Part shown: positions 24,630 through 36,353 of the stretch, in pieces
How positions within the stretch are numbered: the stretch's first letter is position 1
Layout: each line of letters begins with the position of its first letter
DNA from: Erodium maritimum
Lineage: Eukaryota; Streptophyta; Magnoliopsida; Geraniales; Geraniaceae
DNA length: 64,000 nt
Reading direction: 5' to 3'
Assembly (NCBI GenBank): GCA_963921825.1
Contig: OY997593.1
Span: 62,418,039-62,482,038, forward strand
Made by a program: the position numbers and the translations under genes
The notes under the pieces: generated by a model
Database searches by the model: none
What the model was told of the DNA's origin: nothing
Seen by the model: the letters and a program-made list of their open reading frames with translations, nothing else

Positions 24630-26539
24630 TGTGGACATAAATTGCATCGATTCTAGATGTTTTAGCCCACATTCTTAAGCATGTTAGTCCCGAGATTGTA
24701 TAATTTGGACCACTTTTCTCTCTTTAATCGTATTGTGTCTCTTATTATGTTTTGTAGGTGATTTGATATAAAAAAATGGCTAAAATAGAGGAAAACCAGG
24801 TTTTAGGAGTTCTGGAAGTTGACTGATCTTGTGAAAAGCATAACTTCTTCATAAGAACTCCGATTGTCTTGAGTTTTATGTTAAATCAAAGGGAATTCAG
24901 AGATCTACAACTTTCGTCAAGGGCCTAAAGCCGTTCCGGCCCTCTATCAGGCCCGCGCGAGGCTTGCAAACTTCCAGACGGGTTTCCTACTTAAAAAAAG
25001 GAAATTTTCCTATTCCAAATCCGAATTTGAGAAGGAAAAGAGGGTCTTGAAGTCCTATAAATAGAAGAGCACGAATTTGGAGAGAAATAACTTGTGTTGA
25101 GACAAATCTTAGAGAATTAGAAGGTAGAGAGTGGCGATTTTTGAAGCTTGAAGAAGGAGGATCAACTTTGGCAAGAAATTGGTGAGAAGAGAGTGTGAGA
25201 ATAGATTTTGAGAGCTTCAATTCATCCATTATAAACTACATTGGTATTTATTTCTACAACTCTTCAACATGATGATTGTTTATGGTTGTTTATCTTCATC
25301 TTCTTCTTCTTCTTCTTCTTCTTCTTCTTTCTCCATGAGCAACTAAACCCCATAATCTAGGGTTATGAGGGAGTAGAGATTTACTTTCCAATGTATTGAA
25401 TGTATGAATGAGTATTGTATTGGTTGATTTGACTTAGGGTTTGTATTAGATTTGAACTTAATGCTCTATCTCCCGGGTAGACCTGATAGAAGGTGGGAAT
25501 TGCAATCTGACACTCGTGAGAGGTGGGTTGTAATTAGGTCAGAAATCTTATACAAATTGGGTTTAAATCTAGACTAGTGATAGCTAGCTTAACACGATTG
25601 TAATAACCATAGGATTCATACCGAAAGTTAGAAATTATCAAAGAACGTAATGCTTTGGGTCTCCCTACATCCTGATTCGTGAGCGCTGGGTGGTTAGATT
25701 CCATTAGGGTCCGAAACAACGTGAGGAGTTAGGACTAGTTCGAGAGATAATTCGTTGCCCCTAAAATCAGATAACTACATATTGTTCATCGTCATTTAAA
25801 TGCATTGGAAACGGTCTCTATGAAACCAAAAACTTTAGATTATCTTTTTCTCTGATTCTAATATATTCTGATTTAACTAAATACTTGTTCACCTTTTAAT
25901 TACTTGTTTACTTTTGCATCTTTCAAAACCAAAAACCATCTTTTTAACGAAATAGCTTAACTACGAACTTCAAATAGGAATTGCTTGTCTTGTGCTCCCT
26001 TGGGTACGATAATCCGGAACTAAAAATCCCGAAATACTACTTGACGACCGGTACGCTTGCCGTGTCCTTTTCTGTGTTAAAACCGCAGAGCGTCAAGTTA
26101 ATGGCGCCGTTGCCGGGGAAGGCAGGAAAATACAATGGGGTTGAAAAAGAAGGTTGTGCATATTTGAAAAATAAAATAAATTTTATCTTATGGTGCTATT
26201 ATTGGTTACTCAATACAAGGAGAAAAGGTGATAGAGAATACCAAAGGTTGGTCAGGCACAAATGGGAGTTTGGGTTGAGTGATATACATTTGTGGGTGTG
26301 AGTTGAAGCACTTTGTCACGAGGTATTTATTTGAGCTTCTTTTCATATTCTTTCTTCCCTACCCTTTGCCTAGCCTTACATTACAAGCCAAATCAAAGAC
26401 CTTTCTGATTCTTAATTGGTCATGATTCCTTACAATTAATGGAGATGGGTCTAACATGATAGCATATGAACTTTTAAGCTCTATGTATAAGGAAGAGAGG
26501 AAACACATTTGTTAGAGTGAATTAGGAAACACATTTGTG
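24630..26539 (+). mobile_element. Athila/Tat-like LTR fragment with tRNA-Asp-type primer site
   Basis: An LTR-like segment runs from TGTGGACATAAATTGC (24630) to AGAGCGTCA (about 26095). It is followed within a few bases by TGGCGCCGTTGCCGGGG at 26102-26118, the primer binding site typical of Athila/Tat Ty3-gypsy elements (complementary to tRNA-Asp). Inside the LTR is a TATA box (TATAAATA, 25056-25063) and a (TTC)n run near 25290-25330. After the primer site only about 420 bp of unrecognised sequence remains before the right 45-bp repeat. No gag or pol is visible, so the element is heavily deleted. Confidence 0.65.
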
Positions 26540-26584
26540 GGTACCCGCCCAGCTACACTACCCCGGCCTGACGGGGTCGCGGCC
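26540..26584 (+). repeat. 45-bp direct repeat, right copy
   Basis: Second copy of the 24582-24626 repeat, followed by GC-rich sequence interrupted at 26603 by solo LTR D. Confidence 0.9.
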
Positions 26585-26603
26585 CTATCGCCACCGTCCG
26601 CCT

Positions 26604-29600
26604 TGTAAGAACCGCCCCCGGTCGAACCGGGAAAATTTGGGGAAAGTTGACTTTCCGCCGAAAAAGTCAACTGATGACTCCGAGAGTCATTCGCGACCTT
26701 TCTGGGACCCATAAAGCTTATCCGTCGTTACAGTTAGCTTAGTTGGGTCGTTTCCTTTCAAATGGCTACTTTTGCGAAAAAGTCAAACTCGGGTCAAACT
26801 AGGTCGAATTAGGGGTCTTAACGAATTAATTTAATTTGAGCTGAGATATTTTGGGTAGAGGTGGACCCCACATGGACACATGTCTATGATGGCTTGGAGG
26901 GGAAGAAAAGGGTGAGAAAAGACCATTTGGTCCCCACTTGTGGACAAGAGAGAGAGAGATAGGCTAAAGGACAAAAGGGACATTTCTACCTTTAGGATAA
27001 GACCACATGTGAGCAACAATTTCAGCATTTTCTCCTTGTTGGCCGAAATTTTAGAGAGAGAGAGTTTGTGTGTGAAGCCTCCGTAGCTTGAAGAAGAGGA
27101 AAGGAGAAGAAGAGAATAAAAGTGTCTCCTTTCACTTGATTCCTACCCCAAAACCTTCATTTTCTTCCATTTTCTTCATCATCTACCCATTCTCCAAGGT
27201 ATTCAAGCACTTAACTTCCCTTTTGTTAAATTTTTAGTTGCGGGTTTGGTAGAAATTGCATGAACAAGACTTGGGTTTTATGGGTTTGGGGTTTTGTTGG
27301 TTAAATAGAGGATTTGTGGAGAGAAAGTGGAAGAGTTGTTGGAAATCAATTGGGTTTGTGGTTAATTTCTTGAAACCCACTTTGGGTTTGAAATTTTTGG
27401 AGTTGTTGAGGTTAATTTTGAGGTTTTAGAACTTAACAATGGAGTTTGGAGAATCTAGAGCTTGTTAGGAACTTTTTGGAGAAATGGGGTATTTTTCCGG
27501 CGACCGGAGGTTCGCCGGAGCTCCGGCCGGTCACCGGGGGAGGGAATGACCGGCCATGGACGGAGGAAGGGCACGGAGCCGTGACCGGCCACTCGGTGGC
27601 GGTCCGGTCCGGCCACCCACAGCCCATGTGTGGCCGTGGGGCCCACTCGGCCGGGGTACGAGTGTGTCATGTTCAGGTGGTCTTGGATGAACCCCGGGTC
27701 GATAATTTCACGCCCGGAACGAATTATGGAAGTGATTCGTGAAATTTCGGAAAATGCGATTAGAAACTTTAAGTGCGAAATTAGAACACTCGGACATCGG
27801 AATTTGATTCCGTCAAGTGCGTTGGAACAAGTAATTTTAATTAGGAATGAAAGAAACAAAAAGGGGAATATATTCGGAATCCGAGGGACGTTTTCCCTAT
27901 TCCGGGCAAAATGGGCCTTCCGGGCCTATTTTGACAAGTTGAGCAATTGGGGGTTAGTTTGAGTATTTCTCTCTTTGAACCACCCTTGAGTTATTATTAA
28001 TTCTCGTATTACTTGTGATCTTAGACGCTGTTCCCGAGCACGACGGAGGAGGCTACTAGGCGACTCGTTGATTTCTTGCGTTTGGATAGCGGTTGAGGTA
28101 GGGAAAAGTAGCGAATACCGGTTTAAATGCGGAAAGTTACTAGAATTGCATATAGGATTTAAGTAACCAGAATATTGTAGAATCACATCTAGGATGTGAA
28201 TAACTAGGATAGTCGTTGATAACATGGAACCACTTGCGGGCCAGGTCGTGCCCGTAGGTGTGGGAATTTATGTGCTGTAGAATTGCATGTGGGTCCCTGG
28301 TTGGGCCCGTAGGATTGTGTGATGATTACTCTTGTTTGTGATTAGTAGATGTGGTATGATTAATTGGTGGTATGTTCCATTGTTAATTAATTATCATGGT
28401 AGGATATGCTCGGTATGATATGTTGGTATGATATGTCTGGTATGATATGTTCGGTATGAAGTGAACTTTTGCCTTGTGATATGATCGGGTGAATGATAGA
28501 CCGATGTGGTGTGTTTGGTAAGATATGTTGTGGGAAATATTGGTGTGCATTATTGCTTGTGATGTGTTTGAGACCTTGTATGTGTGTACCCCGTTGGGAT
28601 GTCTAGGCCGAGGATGGTGTGCCGGTCCGATATCGTGGCTGATGTTGTGTGTTCCGGTACGATACCTATATCGAAGGAGGATTCCGATATAGGATATCTA
28701 GACCGAGGCTTCCGGTATAATATCTATACCGAATGAGGATTCCGGTATAGGATATCTAGACCGAGGCTAGGTGCTCCGGTATGATATCTATACCGAAGGA
28801 GGATTCCGGTATAGGATATCTAGACCGAGGGTGGTGTGGCAGGACGATATCTAGGCCGATGTTGTGTGCCGGTTAGATATGTTCCGAGGCTAGGTGCTCC
28901 AATATGATATCCCGACCAATACTGTGTGTTCTGATATACGTATATCCTGACCGATACTGTGTGTTCCAGTATGATACCTATATCGAAGGAGGATTCCGAT
29001 ATAGGATATCTAGACCGAGGCTGGGTGTTCCGGTAGGTTACCTATACCGAAGGAGGATTCCGGTATAGAATATCCTGACCGAGGCTATGTGTTCTGATAT
29101 ACGTATACCAATATTGTGTGTTCCGGTATGATACCTATACCGAAGGAGGATTCCGGTATAGGATATCTAGACCGATGTTGTGTGTTCCGGTGTGTATTGG
29201 TAATGATTTACTGTGTGTTGTACTCGGTGACTCTTTGAGATATGGTTTGGGTGTGAACATTGTGTAATTGTTAATTGTTGAGCAGGGTTGATCTCATACG
29301 CCAAGTGTGACGATTGGGTAAGTGATTTGATCACACGAGGTATGGTTAAGTGAGGTTGATTACGATTGTGGTTGTGATTACCGTTCGGCTCGTTAGTTAT
29401 TGTGCTTTACTAGTATGCCATATTTGGACGGTTACCTGTGGCGGTGAGCGGATAGTTCATCCCCTTTACTACTTTTTCCTACTAAGCGAAAGCTCACCCC
29501 CTCTATTACTGTTTTACAGGTTTCGATCGTCAGTTGGGTTAGAGGATGCCTCAAAGCCTGGGAGCTTAGCGAGAGTCCTAGTTTGTGGGTTGTCTAGAGA

Positions 29601-29777
29601 CGGATTTACTTTGTCGTACCAAACTTTTATATTTGGATTTGAGCATTCAACTCTTGGTACCAAAATTACCCGTTTTGGATTATTTATTGAAGGTTTATTT
29701 CGTTAAATTTTACTTTATTTATTATCCGTTTTAATTCACGTCTCGAGTCCGGTCAAAACTGGATTTGGGGCGTGACA
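26604..29777 (+). mobile_element. Solo LTR D (3174 bp), TSD CGCCT
   Basis: It starts TGTAAGAACCGCCCCCGGTC and ends GGATTTGGGGCGTGACA. CGCCT is duplicated at 26599-26603 and 29778-29782. It is the longest uninterrupted copy because of an expanded tandem array at about 28590-29200. The first variable block (27495-27660) contains GGCGACCGGAGGTTCGCCGG-like inverted words, close to solo LTR B. It has no coding domain. Confidence 0.95.
28590..29200 (+). repeat. Tandem array of about 60-65-bp units in LTR D
   Basis: Repeated words are CCGGTATGATATCTATACCG, AAGGAGGATTCCGGTATAGG and ATATCTAGACCGAGGCT, arranged head to tail about eight times with substitutions and truncated units. Each unit contains an inverted pair (CCGGTAT...ATACCG) that could form a hairpin. 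Confidence 0.92.
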
Positions 29778-29782
29778 CGCCT

Positions 29783-30386
29783 CAACGGTCCGCTTCTAGA
29801 CGCCACGAGATGCTCGATAGGACGTCGCGTCGAGCCTCGCAGCATCTCCGGTCGCTCTCACACACACCTCTCGAACAGCAGTGAAGCGCATCTGGTTGCT
29901 CTTCACCGATGGTTCCTCCTTCTCCTCCTCCTTTGCCCTCGGCGATCCAGATCGGGACAGGTTACGTACCGGGGAGATGGGCACCACCGGCAAACTGAGG
30001 CTCTCCTCCTCCATCGGCTCCTCTTCCTCCTCCTCCGTCGCCCTCAACAATCCAGATCGGGAGAGAATACAAGGCGAACAGATGGGCACCACCGGTGATC
30101 TGCTTTACTCCTGCTCCGCCTCCACCAAGGGCTCCGTCGGCTCCCATAGTAGCTCGACATCGAAACCCCGTTCACTGCTTGATAGTCGGTTGGGCGAGGT
30201 CGTCATGTACACTGATCAAACTTTCGCAAAACCGTCTGGTTCTCTAGGGTTTAAGAGAGAAACAACAGGTTGCGTTTACCACCTTGAAAAAGAAGAGAAG
30301 ATTACATTAAAGTTGAGGGGTGCTGATTTTATTGGATATGTTATGATAGTTTTTCATACTTGTTTATTTCCTTGCTTAATTGTAAT
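29783..30386 (+). other. GC-rich open frame with an internal duplication, unknown
   Basis: A plus frame at 29881-30570 is Ser-rich. Two similar stretches of about 90 bp each contain CTCCTCC runs, AATCCAGATCGGGA or GATCCAGATCGGGA, and GATGGGCACCACCGG. They give the peptide pairs GDPDRDRLRTGEMGTTGKL and NNPDRERIQGEQMGTTGDL. The frame then runs into the hAT element at 30387, so its C-terminus is foreign. I do not recognise a family. It may be a broken host exon or LINE-like 5' sequence. Confidence 0.35.
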
Positions 30387-30549
30387 CAGTGGCGGATCCA
30401 TCTTTTTGAATGGGAGGGGGCACCAATTTTTTTTAATACTAATATATAACGTTAAAATTTTAGTATTGTATCAAAAGACAAAAATGACTATTATTAAAAT
30501 GTATGATGTCGACGTTTCATATTTCGAGAATGTTGTAAAACACTTTCTT

Positions 30550-31926
30550 TTTGAAACGGGAAAGAAGTAGTTGTATTACGATTTCATGACATGCTTACAA
30601 GGAGGGACATAACAGTCCTGTATACCAGCTTTCTGTCCCAACCGGCAGTAGCCCGTCAGGCGCACATAGTTCCATACATATAGTCTGCTTTGTTTCGCAG
30701 ATCCGAACTCAAGGATTCCTCGATCCAACGTTTCAAACGAAAAATAAACCACAAAAAGAAACCTAACTAGCCAAAATTTTATTCGACCTAATGCAATGAA
30801 AAAAGGTTGTAGTTTAGCCTGTACTGCGGACTCCCCGAGACCTCCCGACTGTAGTTTTCCCGGGTCTGTGGGTATAGGCCCCCGACGGTCCTCCCCACTC
30901 TCGCCCTGGGGAATCATTCATCCCCCGGGGGATTGTAGCCCCCGGGCTTAAAACCCTTTCATGTTCCTGCCCAGCAGTATCTGGCGGCGTCGAGACCTCA
31001 TCTGGTCCCTCCGGGGCCGCTGGCTTATGCCCTGTCTTGATCTTCCTGGGTCTGGGTCCAATGGCTGGGGTGACTCTCTGGATCCCCCGACGGACCAAAG
31101 GTGTGTCGCTCAATGCATAGCGATTCACCAGTGGCTTAGGGCTTCCAGGCAGTATAGGGTTCGGTGAAGCCTCCCTCATGCCAATCGGAGAATGTGGCCT
31201 GAGCCGTGTTGACACCCCACCATATCGTTTTGAGACAACCGAGGTTGGCCCCAAAACCCTAAACGGCGTGCCACGGTTCCCCGAGGTTGCAGACACCCTA
31301 GGGTTTGCATGCATCCTAGGGTTTGCATGCACCCTAAGATTTGCATATCCCCAGGTTGTGCCGGCGGCCATGGTATCCGAAACGGCGGGAAGGTCCACAG
31401 ATACGGCGGAAGAGCGGGCCGCGCCGGTGGGGGGACGGGGACCAGCCCCTGATAATAGTTTCCCTGTCGAGAATCCGTCTGATCCCAATCCAGACGCGGA
31501 CGGTGGTTCTAGTGGCCAGCTTCGCGAAACTGGCTCGGATCCATCGGAGGTGCTCTGATCCAGAGCGGCGGGTGCGACCACATCGATCCCTAGGCTTCTT
31601 CCTGCATGGGCCAACCATCCCGGAGATACCCGGCCATAGACGCCATGGTCGGACCGAGTAGGATGGGGCGAGGCCGGGGAGGATACTCCAGCGTCCATGG
31701 CAGCCTAGGACGCGCTCCAGCTTGGTGATGGCGTGAACTTGGGAGGACCATCTCTGGGGGAGAGGATTGAGTGCAGATGGAGAAGGGGAGAACCGGTGAG
31801 GAATATATCGATGATGAGACGAACGAAGGCTTAGGTGGTGACGTGAAGGATGGCGGTGGCGGCGGTAACCCTAATGGGTGGAGAGGACCTCACCTGGAGG
31901 TAGAAGAGAGTTTTTAAAAATAAAAA
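30550..31926 (-). mobile_element. Non-LTR insertion (LINE ORF1 only), minus strand, 16-bp TSD
   Basis: TGTAAAACACTTTCTT is duplicated perfectly at 30534-30549 and 31927-31942. Read on the minus strand, a 5' leader with GTCCTCTCCACCCATTAGGG leads to an ATG at 31698 and a 294-residue Pro/Ser/Gly-rich frame (31698-30814). This looks like the linker of DUF4283-type LINE ORF1. A further frame runs 30917-30576. No endonuclease or reverse transcriptase is present, so it is a short copy mobilised in trans or an internally deleted one. It lies inside the hAT element. Confidence 0.8.
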
Positions 31927-33624
31927 TGTAAAACACTTTCTTAATACGGTAAAAATTATTATTTTTAAATATATACAAACATGCTATCACTTATTCATTG
32001 CTCTCGTGTTCGATTCTTTTTTTCTCATCTAGATTGATGGAGTTAGATTTTTTTTATTGAAATATCTCTTTATGACTAGTAATTTATAGATAATCAAACT
32101 TATAATCATTTCAAACCTTAAAAATATCTTAAATATGGCTATATTTTGGCATATTAACTAGAATTAACGAATGTAAATAATATATTACATAAAACAATCA
32201 CGAAAATTTGAAAATAATATAATAAAAATAGAAATTTAAGTGTATATAATTAAGAAAATAGAAAAAAATATATAATTGAAAAAATGGAAATTTAATAAAA
32301 GATATCTAAAGAAATAAAGTTGTAAGAACCGCTCCCGGTCGATCCCGGTCGAATCGGTGGCTTTTAAGACAAGTTTGACTTTTTGCCGGAAAAGTTAACC
32401 GATGACTCATAAGGTCATTCGGGACTTTTTTGGGGCCCAAAATGCTTAGCCGTCATCACGGTTGGCTTAATTGGGCCGTTTCCTTTCGTTTGAGTATAAT
32501 ATTGGGGAAAGTCAACTGTTGTCAAATTTGGACTTTTTATCGACTAAGACCTAGTTAATTATTGTGCTGGATTTTAATTTGGAGATTTGTGGTCCCTACT
32601 TGGACACTTGTCCATAAAGCATAAGAGGAGAGGAAATGAGTGGTCATGGACCATTATACCCTCCTAAGGACCTTTAAAGGGAAAAATATCAAGAGGGGTT
32701 TTTAGTCTTTAACCAAATCTAGGTTTTATATGGAAGGGGAAACTCCCTGTCCGAACTATGCTTGACCTTTGTTTCCATCATCCAAACTGCGACTTACCTT
32801 TCACGCCAACTCCACACTGCGAACTATTCGCGATTCCTATATAATATCAGATTCTGTCTATTTTGACTGAACCGTCCGTTTTTTGCGCACATGACCGTCA
32901 CGTGCGTGTCAAACATTTAAGAAATGGCCAAACTGCCCTCATGTCTCTTGTATAAACGATGAACGACTTGTTCCATGTTCTAAAGTGTATGGTTGTCGCT
33001 TTTACAGATAAGGAGAGAGAAGTAGGAGGTGAAGGAGAGAGAAGTTGGTCTTGGGTCGAAGAGTTTGAGAAGAGGCGAAGGTGAAGGATGTTGGGTACAG
33101 AGAAGAAGGTAAGAACTGAAATTTTTAGAACCAAAAACTAGGGTTAGTTCATGTTCAAAAATCAAATTCGTATTTTTATTACACCTGACAAATGAAAATA
33201 TGGTTAGTTCATGTTTGTGTTTAAGAAATTCTGAAAATAGGGTTAGTTCATGTTCAAAAATCAAATTCGTATTTGTATTACACCTGCAAAATAAAAATAT
33301 GGTTAGTTCATGTTTGTATTTTAGAAATTCTGAAAATAGGGTTTGTTCATGTTGAAGAATCAAAAAATGAATTTGGGGATGTTGATGATGTGTACAGATT
33401 GTCCTGAATGTTAAGTTTTAGTTAAAGCAACAATGTGTATTGGTAAATGAATTTGGGGATGTTGATGATGTGTTTAAGAAATTCTGAAAAATGAATTAGT
33501 TAAAAACACAAATGTTTATGATGTCTATTGGTAAAGCAACAATGTCAAATTTTTATGTCAAAATAAACCATCACAATACCTTATGTAGTTAGTGTATGCA
33601 TTTTGTTTGTGTAAGGGTAATAGG

Positions 33625-33945
33625 ATGGGGAAGACAAGAGTTGTTAATTGTTATTGTGGTGTGAGAGCTCCGATGCGTACGTCGTTCTCAAAAGAAAATC
33701 CAGGTAGAAGGTTTCTGGGATGTGGAAAGTTCAGTGTAAGTATTTGATATTTGAGTTGAAAAGTTCAGTTCATATGAATTTTTACGTAATTAATGTATAA
33801 GTTTTGACAGGCATGCCACAAGTGCAAATTTTTTGAGTGGGTCGATGATGATATTGGGGAGGCCTCTCACACAACCACAGATAAGCTTTATCATTCTTCT
33901 GTTTCACTTCCTCCATCACATCTTCGAGCATCTCACCAGAAGTAG
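33625..33945 (+). CDS. Small zf-GRF protein carried by the Mutator-like element
   Basis: Exon 1 is 33625-33735 (37 codons). The intron 33736-33810 has GTAAGT and TTTTGACAG ends, and exon 2 is 33811-33945 (stop TAG), giving 81 residues. The product contains the zinc-binding GRF pattern: CYCG near residue 9, NPGRRFLGC, then ACHKCKFFEWVDDD. GRF fingers bind nucleic acid, and small plant proteins with one such finger are common. The codons after about 33866 lie on the antisense of the transposase, so the natural C-terminus has been replaced. It may be captured host sequence or an accessory gene of this lineage. Expression is unknown. The phase-0 intron is intact, arguing against retrocopying. Confidence 0.7.
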
Positions 33946-36353
33946 CACGAGAACACCTCCACAAAAGTTTCTTTAATTCATGGCCCTTGAACTGCTTGTA
34001 CCAATTTTCGTACAAATGGCGCATGTAGTGCCTGTGTTCAATGTTGGGATGGTCGGTCAAAACGTCAATCAGACCCTACAACCAGTCATACAGGTAATAA
34101 TTCAGTTAATTATGCATTACAATTCAAACTACATTAAATTAATGGTATATCAAAACAAACTCGTACCTTCTGCTTGTCCGACATGAAGACCAACCCATTT
34201 GGTTCACCACCCCATAGGTCATCTAGTAGTAGGTCCACAAACCACTTCCAAGTTTCTTTGGTCTCTTGTTCAACCACTGCTATTGCTAGCGGGAACATTC
34301 CATCATTCGCATCTCTAGCAACAGCAGCTAGACAGATGCCACCATGGTATGATTTTAGGTGACACCCATCTAACCCTATAAAAGGGCGACACTCATTGTG
34401 AAAACCACTCTTCTGAGCAGCAAATCTGACATACACCCGGAGAAACCTAGGGTGTTCGCTCTCATCTGTCATGAGAGTAAACCTGGTCCCGGGGTTGCTC
34501 TTCATCAACAATTTCCCATACTTCTTCAACATGCCGTACTGAAGTCCATCTTGTTCGTGTTCTATCTCTCTGCCCTTCTTCACTACACGATACACTCGCT
34601 TCATACTAATGTCAATCAACAGTTTGGCAAGTATCTTTTCCTTAAAGGCTGACATAGCCACTTTCTTATGCTTTTGGATGTAGTTGTAGAACCTGTCATG
34701 GAAAAAAATATCAGAATTAATAAATCCTACCAACACTATAAAGTAAATGACATTGAAATTTTCAAAGAACAAATAGTTGGTACCTGTATGTTATGGCAGT
34801 TGAAGTCAAGTTCAGCCCGAGTGTTGTCGGTTGACAATTGTGCTTCAACCGAAGGTTCTTAATCTGCAAGCACTCCAACACTTTGTTCATCCCACACCAT
34901 ATATAGAAGGTACATCCTTTATCTTTGCATACTGCACCTATGCCATCTTGTTTCTGATTACGGGTATAGATGAAATTGAACCCCTTCTGACCAGAATAAA
35001 GCCTAAGAACTATTCTAAACTAAAAGGCACTTTCAAAAGTGTCTCCACGTGACAGCTCTATCTTACGCAGCTCACTTGATGTCTCCCACATCTTAGGTTC
35101 CCTACCTAAACTTGCAGCGAACCCCGTCCTCCATTCCTCAACCATCTCTGCCTCACATCCTAAGTCATCACCAATTTCGTCATCTCCACAGCTATATTCA
35201 TCATGTACGTCTTCTTCCTCCACATACTCCTCATTCTCATCATCACTGCTTTCCTCTTCCATCTCATCATCTTCATCCATCTCATTTTCCTCTTCCACTC
35301 CATTTTCCTCTTCTACTTCATTTTCCTCATCAGATGATGATGCATTACCTCTACTGTCATCATTAAGTTCATCATCATGATCTTGTTGAATAAGATCATT
35401 ATCAATTACTTCCTCCCTAAACATCTCTTCGCTCCTCCATGTTTTCATCATCCGAAGGTTCATCAACCAACCTTCTCGATACTGTCTGTTTCTTACCCTT
35501 CTTCCCCATCTACAGTTTTGTTTTATACAAATGTAACACCCCAGATTGTATACATTAAGCAAAATAAACTACACATGCAACTACCATTACATGCTACAGA
35601 TGCATCTAATATGACACTTACGATCAAGGAATAATTGAAAACTAGTACAATGAAATAAAATAATAGAACAAAGGAGTCAATTTATTGGGTACAAAGAGCT
35701 TCTAAACAATCTTTATATATGAATCTCTAACACACCTGAGAGCTATTTTTGTTATTATACACTGGGAAGGTGTGATGATATAGTACTTTTGAGAAGAAAA
35801 AAAAATCAATAAAGCAAAAATAAGTTAGCTTCTTTTTGTGAACTGATAAAACAGAGGAGAGGGTTATAAGATTAGATTGGTTGACCTCAACAAGGGTAAC
35901 ATTCTGAACTGTTTTGATACATCCTTGTTACAAATGAAGCAATAAAGTATCTGGCCCTAAATAAAGCTAATGCCTTTTGTTTTTCCAGTCACCTCTACAT
36001 GATTTTTGTGGCAAATCAGTTCAAACATGGAGAAGCCTAATCTCAGAGAACTCAATCCAAACCATATATCAATCTAATCTAAACCCTAACCTCACTAAAT
36101 CAGAAACCCTAGACCACAAAATCCCAAGTCAAACTTCATAGAACTGAACCCAAACCATAACCTTTCAATATATCTATCTAATCTAAACCCTAACCTAACT
36201 ACATCAGAAACCCTAACCTAACTACATCAGAAACATTTGATTCACTAAATCAGAAATTAGTTGTTCAGTACGTACCCTAAGCTCGAGAAGCTTCTCCTTG
36301 CTCCTGGGTTTGTCGAAAACATGCTTCTTCTTCGTATTCCCTGGCTTCGTCAT
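33866..36353 (-). pseudogene. MULE transposase, broken and C-terminally truncated
   Basis: Possible exons on the minus strand begin at 36353 (MTKPGNTKKKHVFDKPRSKE) and 35509 (MGKKGKKQTVSRR). An acidic Glu/Asp region follows after a frameshift near 35425. An in-frame TAG follows GDTFESAF at about 35020. Next come the zinc-like block KGCTFYIWCGMN...HNCQPTT (to 34794), an intron, and the core 34692-34167 with CRPFIGLDGCHLKSYHGG and DANDGMFPLAIAVVEQETK (MULE DDE domain). A last exon from 34075 holds HPNIEHRHYMRHLYENW. Homology stops near KAYLWLCE at about 33866, where zf-GRF antisense begins, so the usual C-terminal part is missing. Confidence 0.85.

Noticed and set aside
28590..29200. CRISPR-like regular array
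   Set aside because: The repeats are directly tandem with no unique spacers, lie in a plant LTR, and have degenerate units.
31178..31661. Plus-strand frames within the 30550-31926 insertion
   Set aside because: The target duplication, leader and longest frame (294 residues) all place the coding strand on minus.
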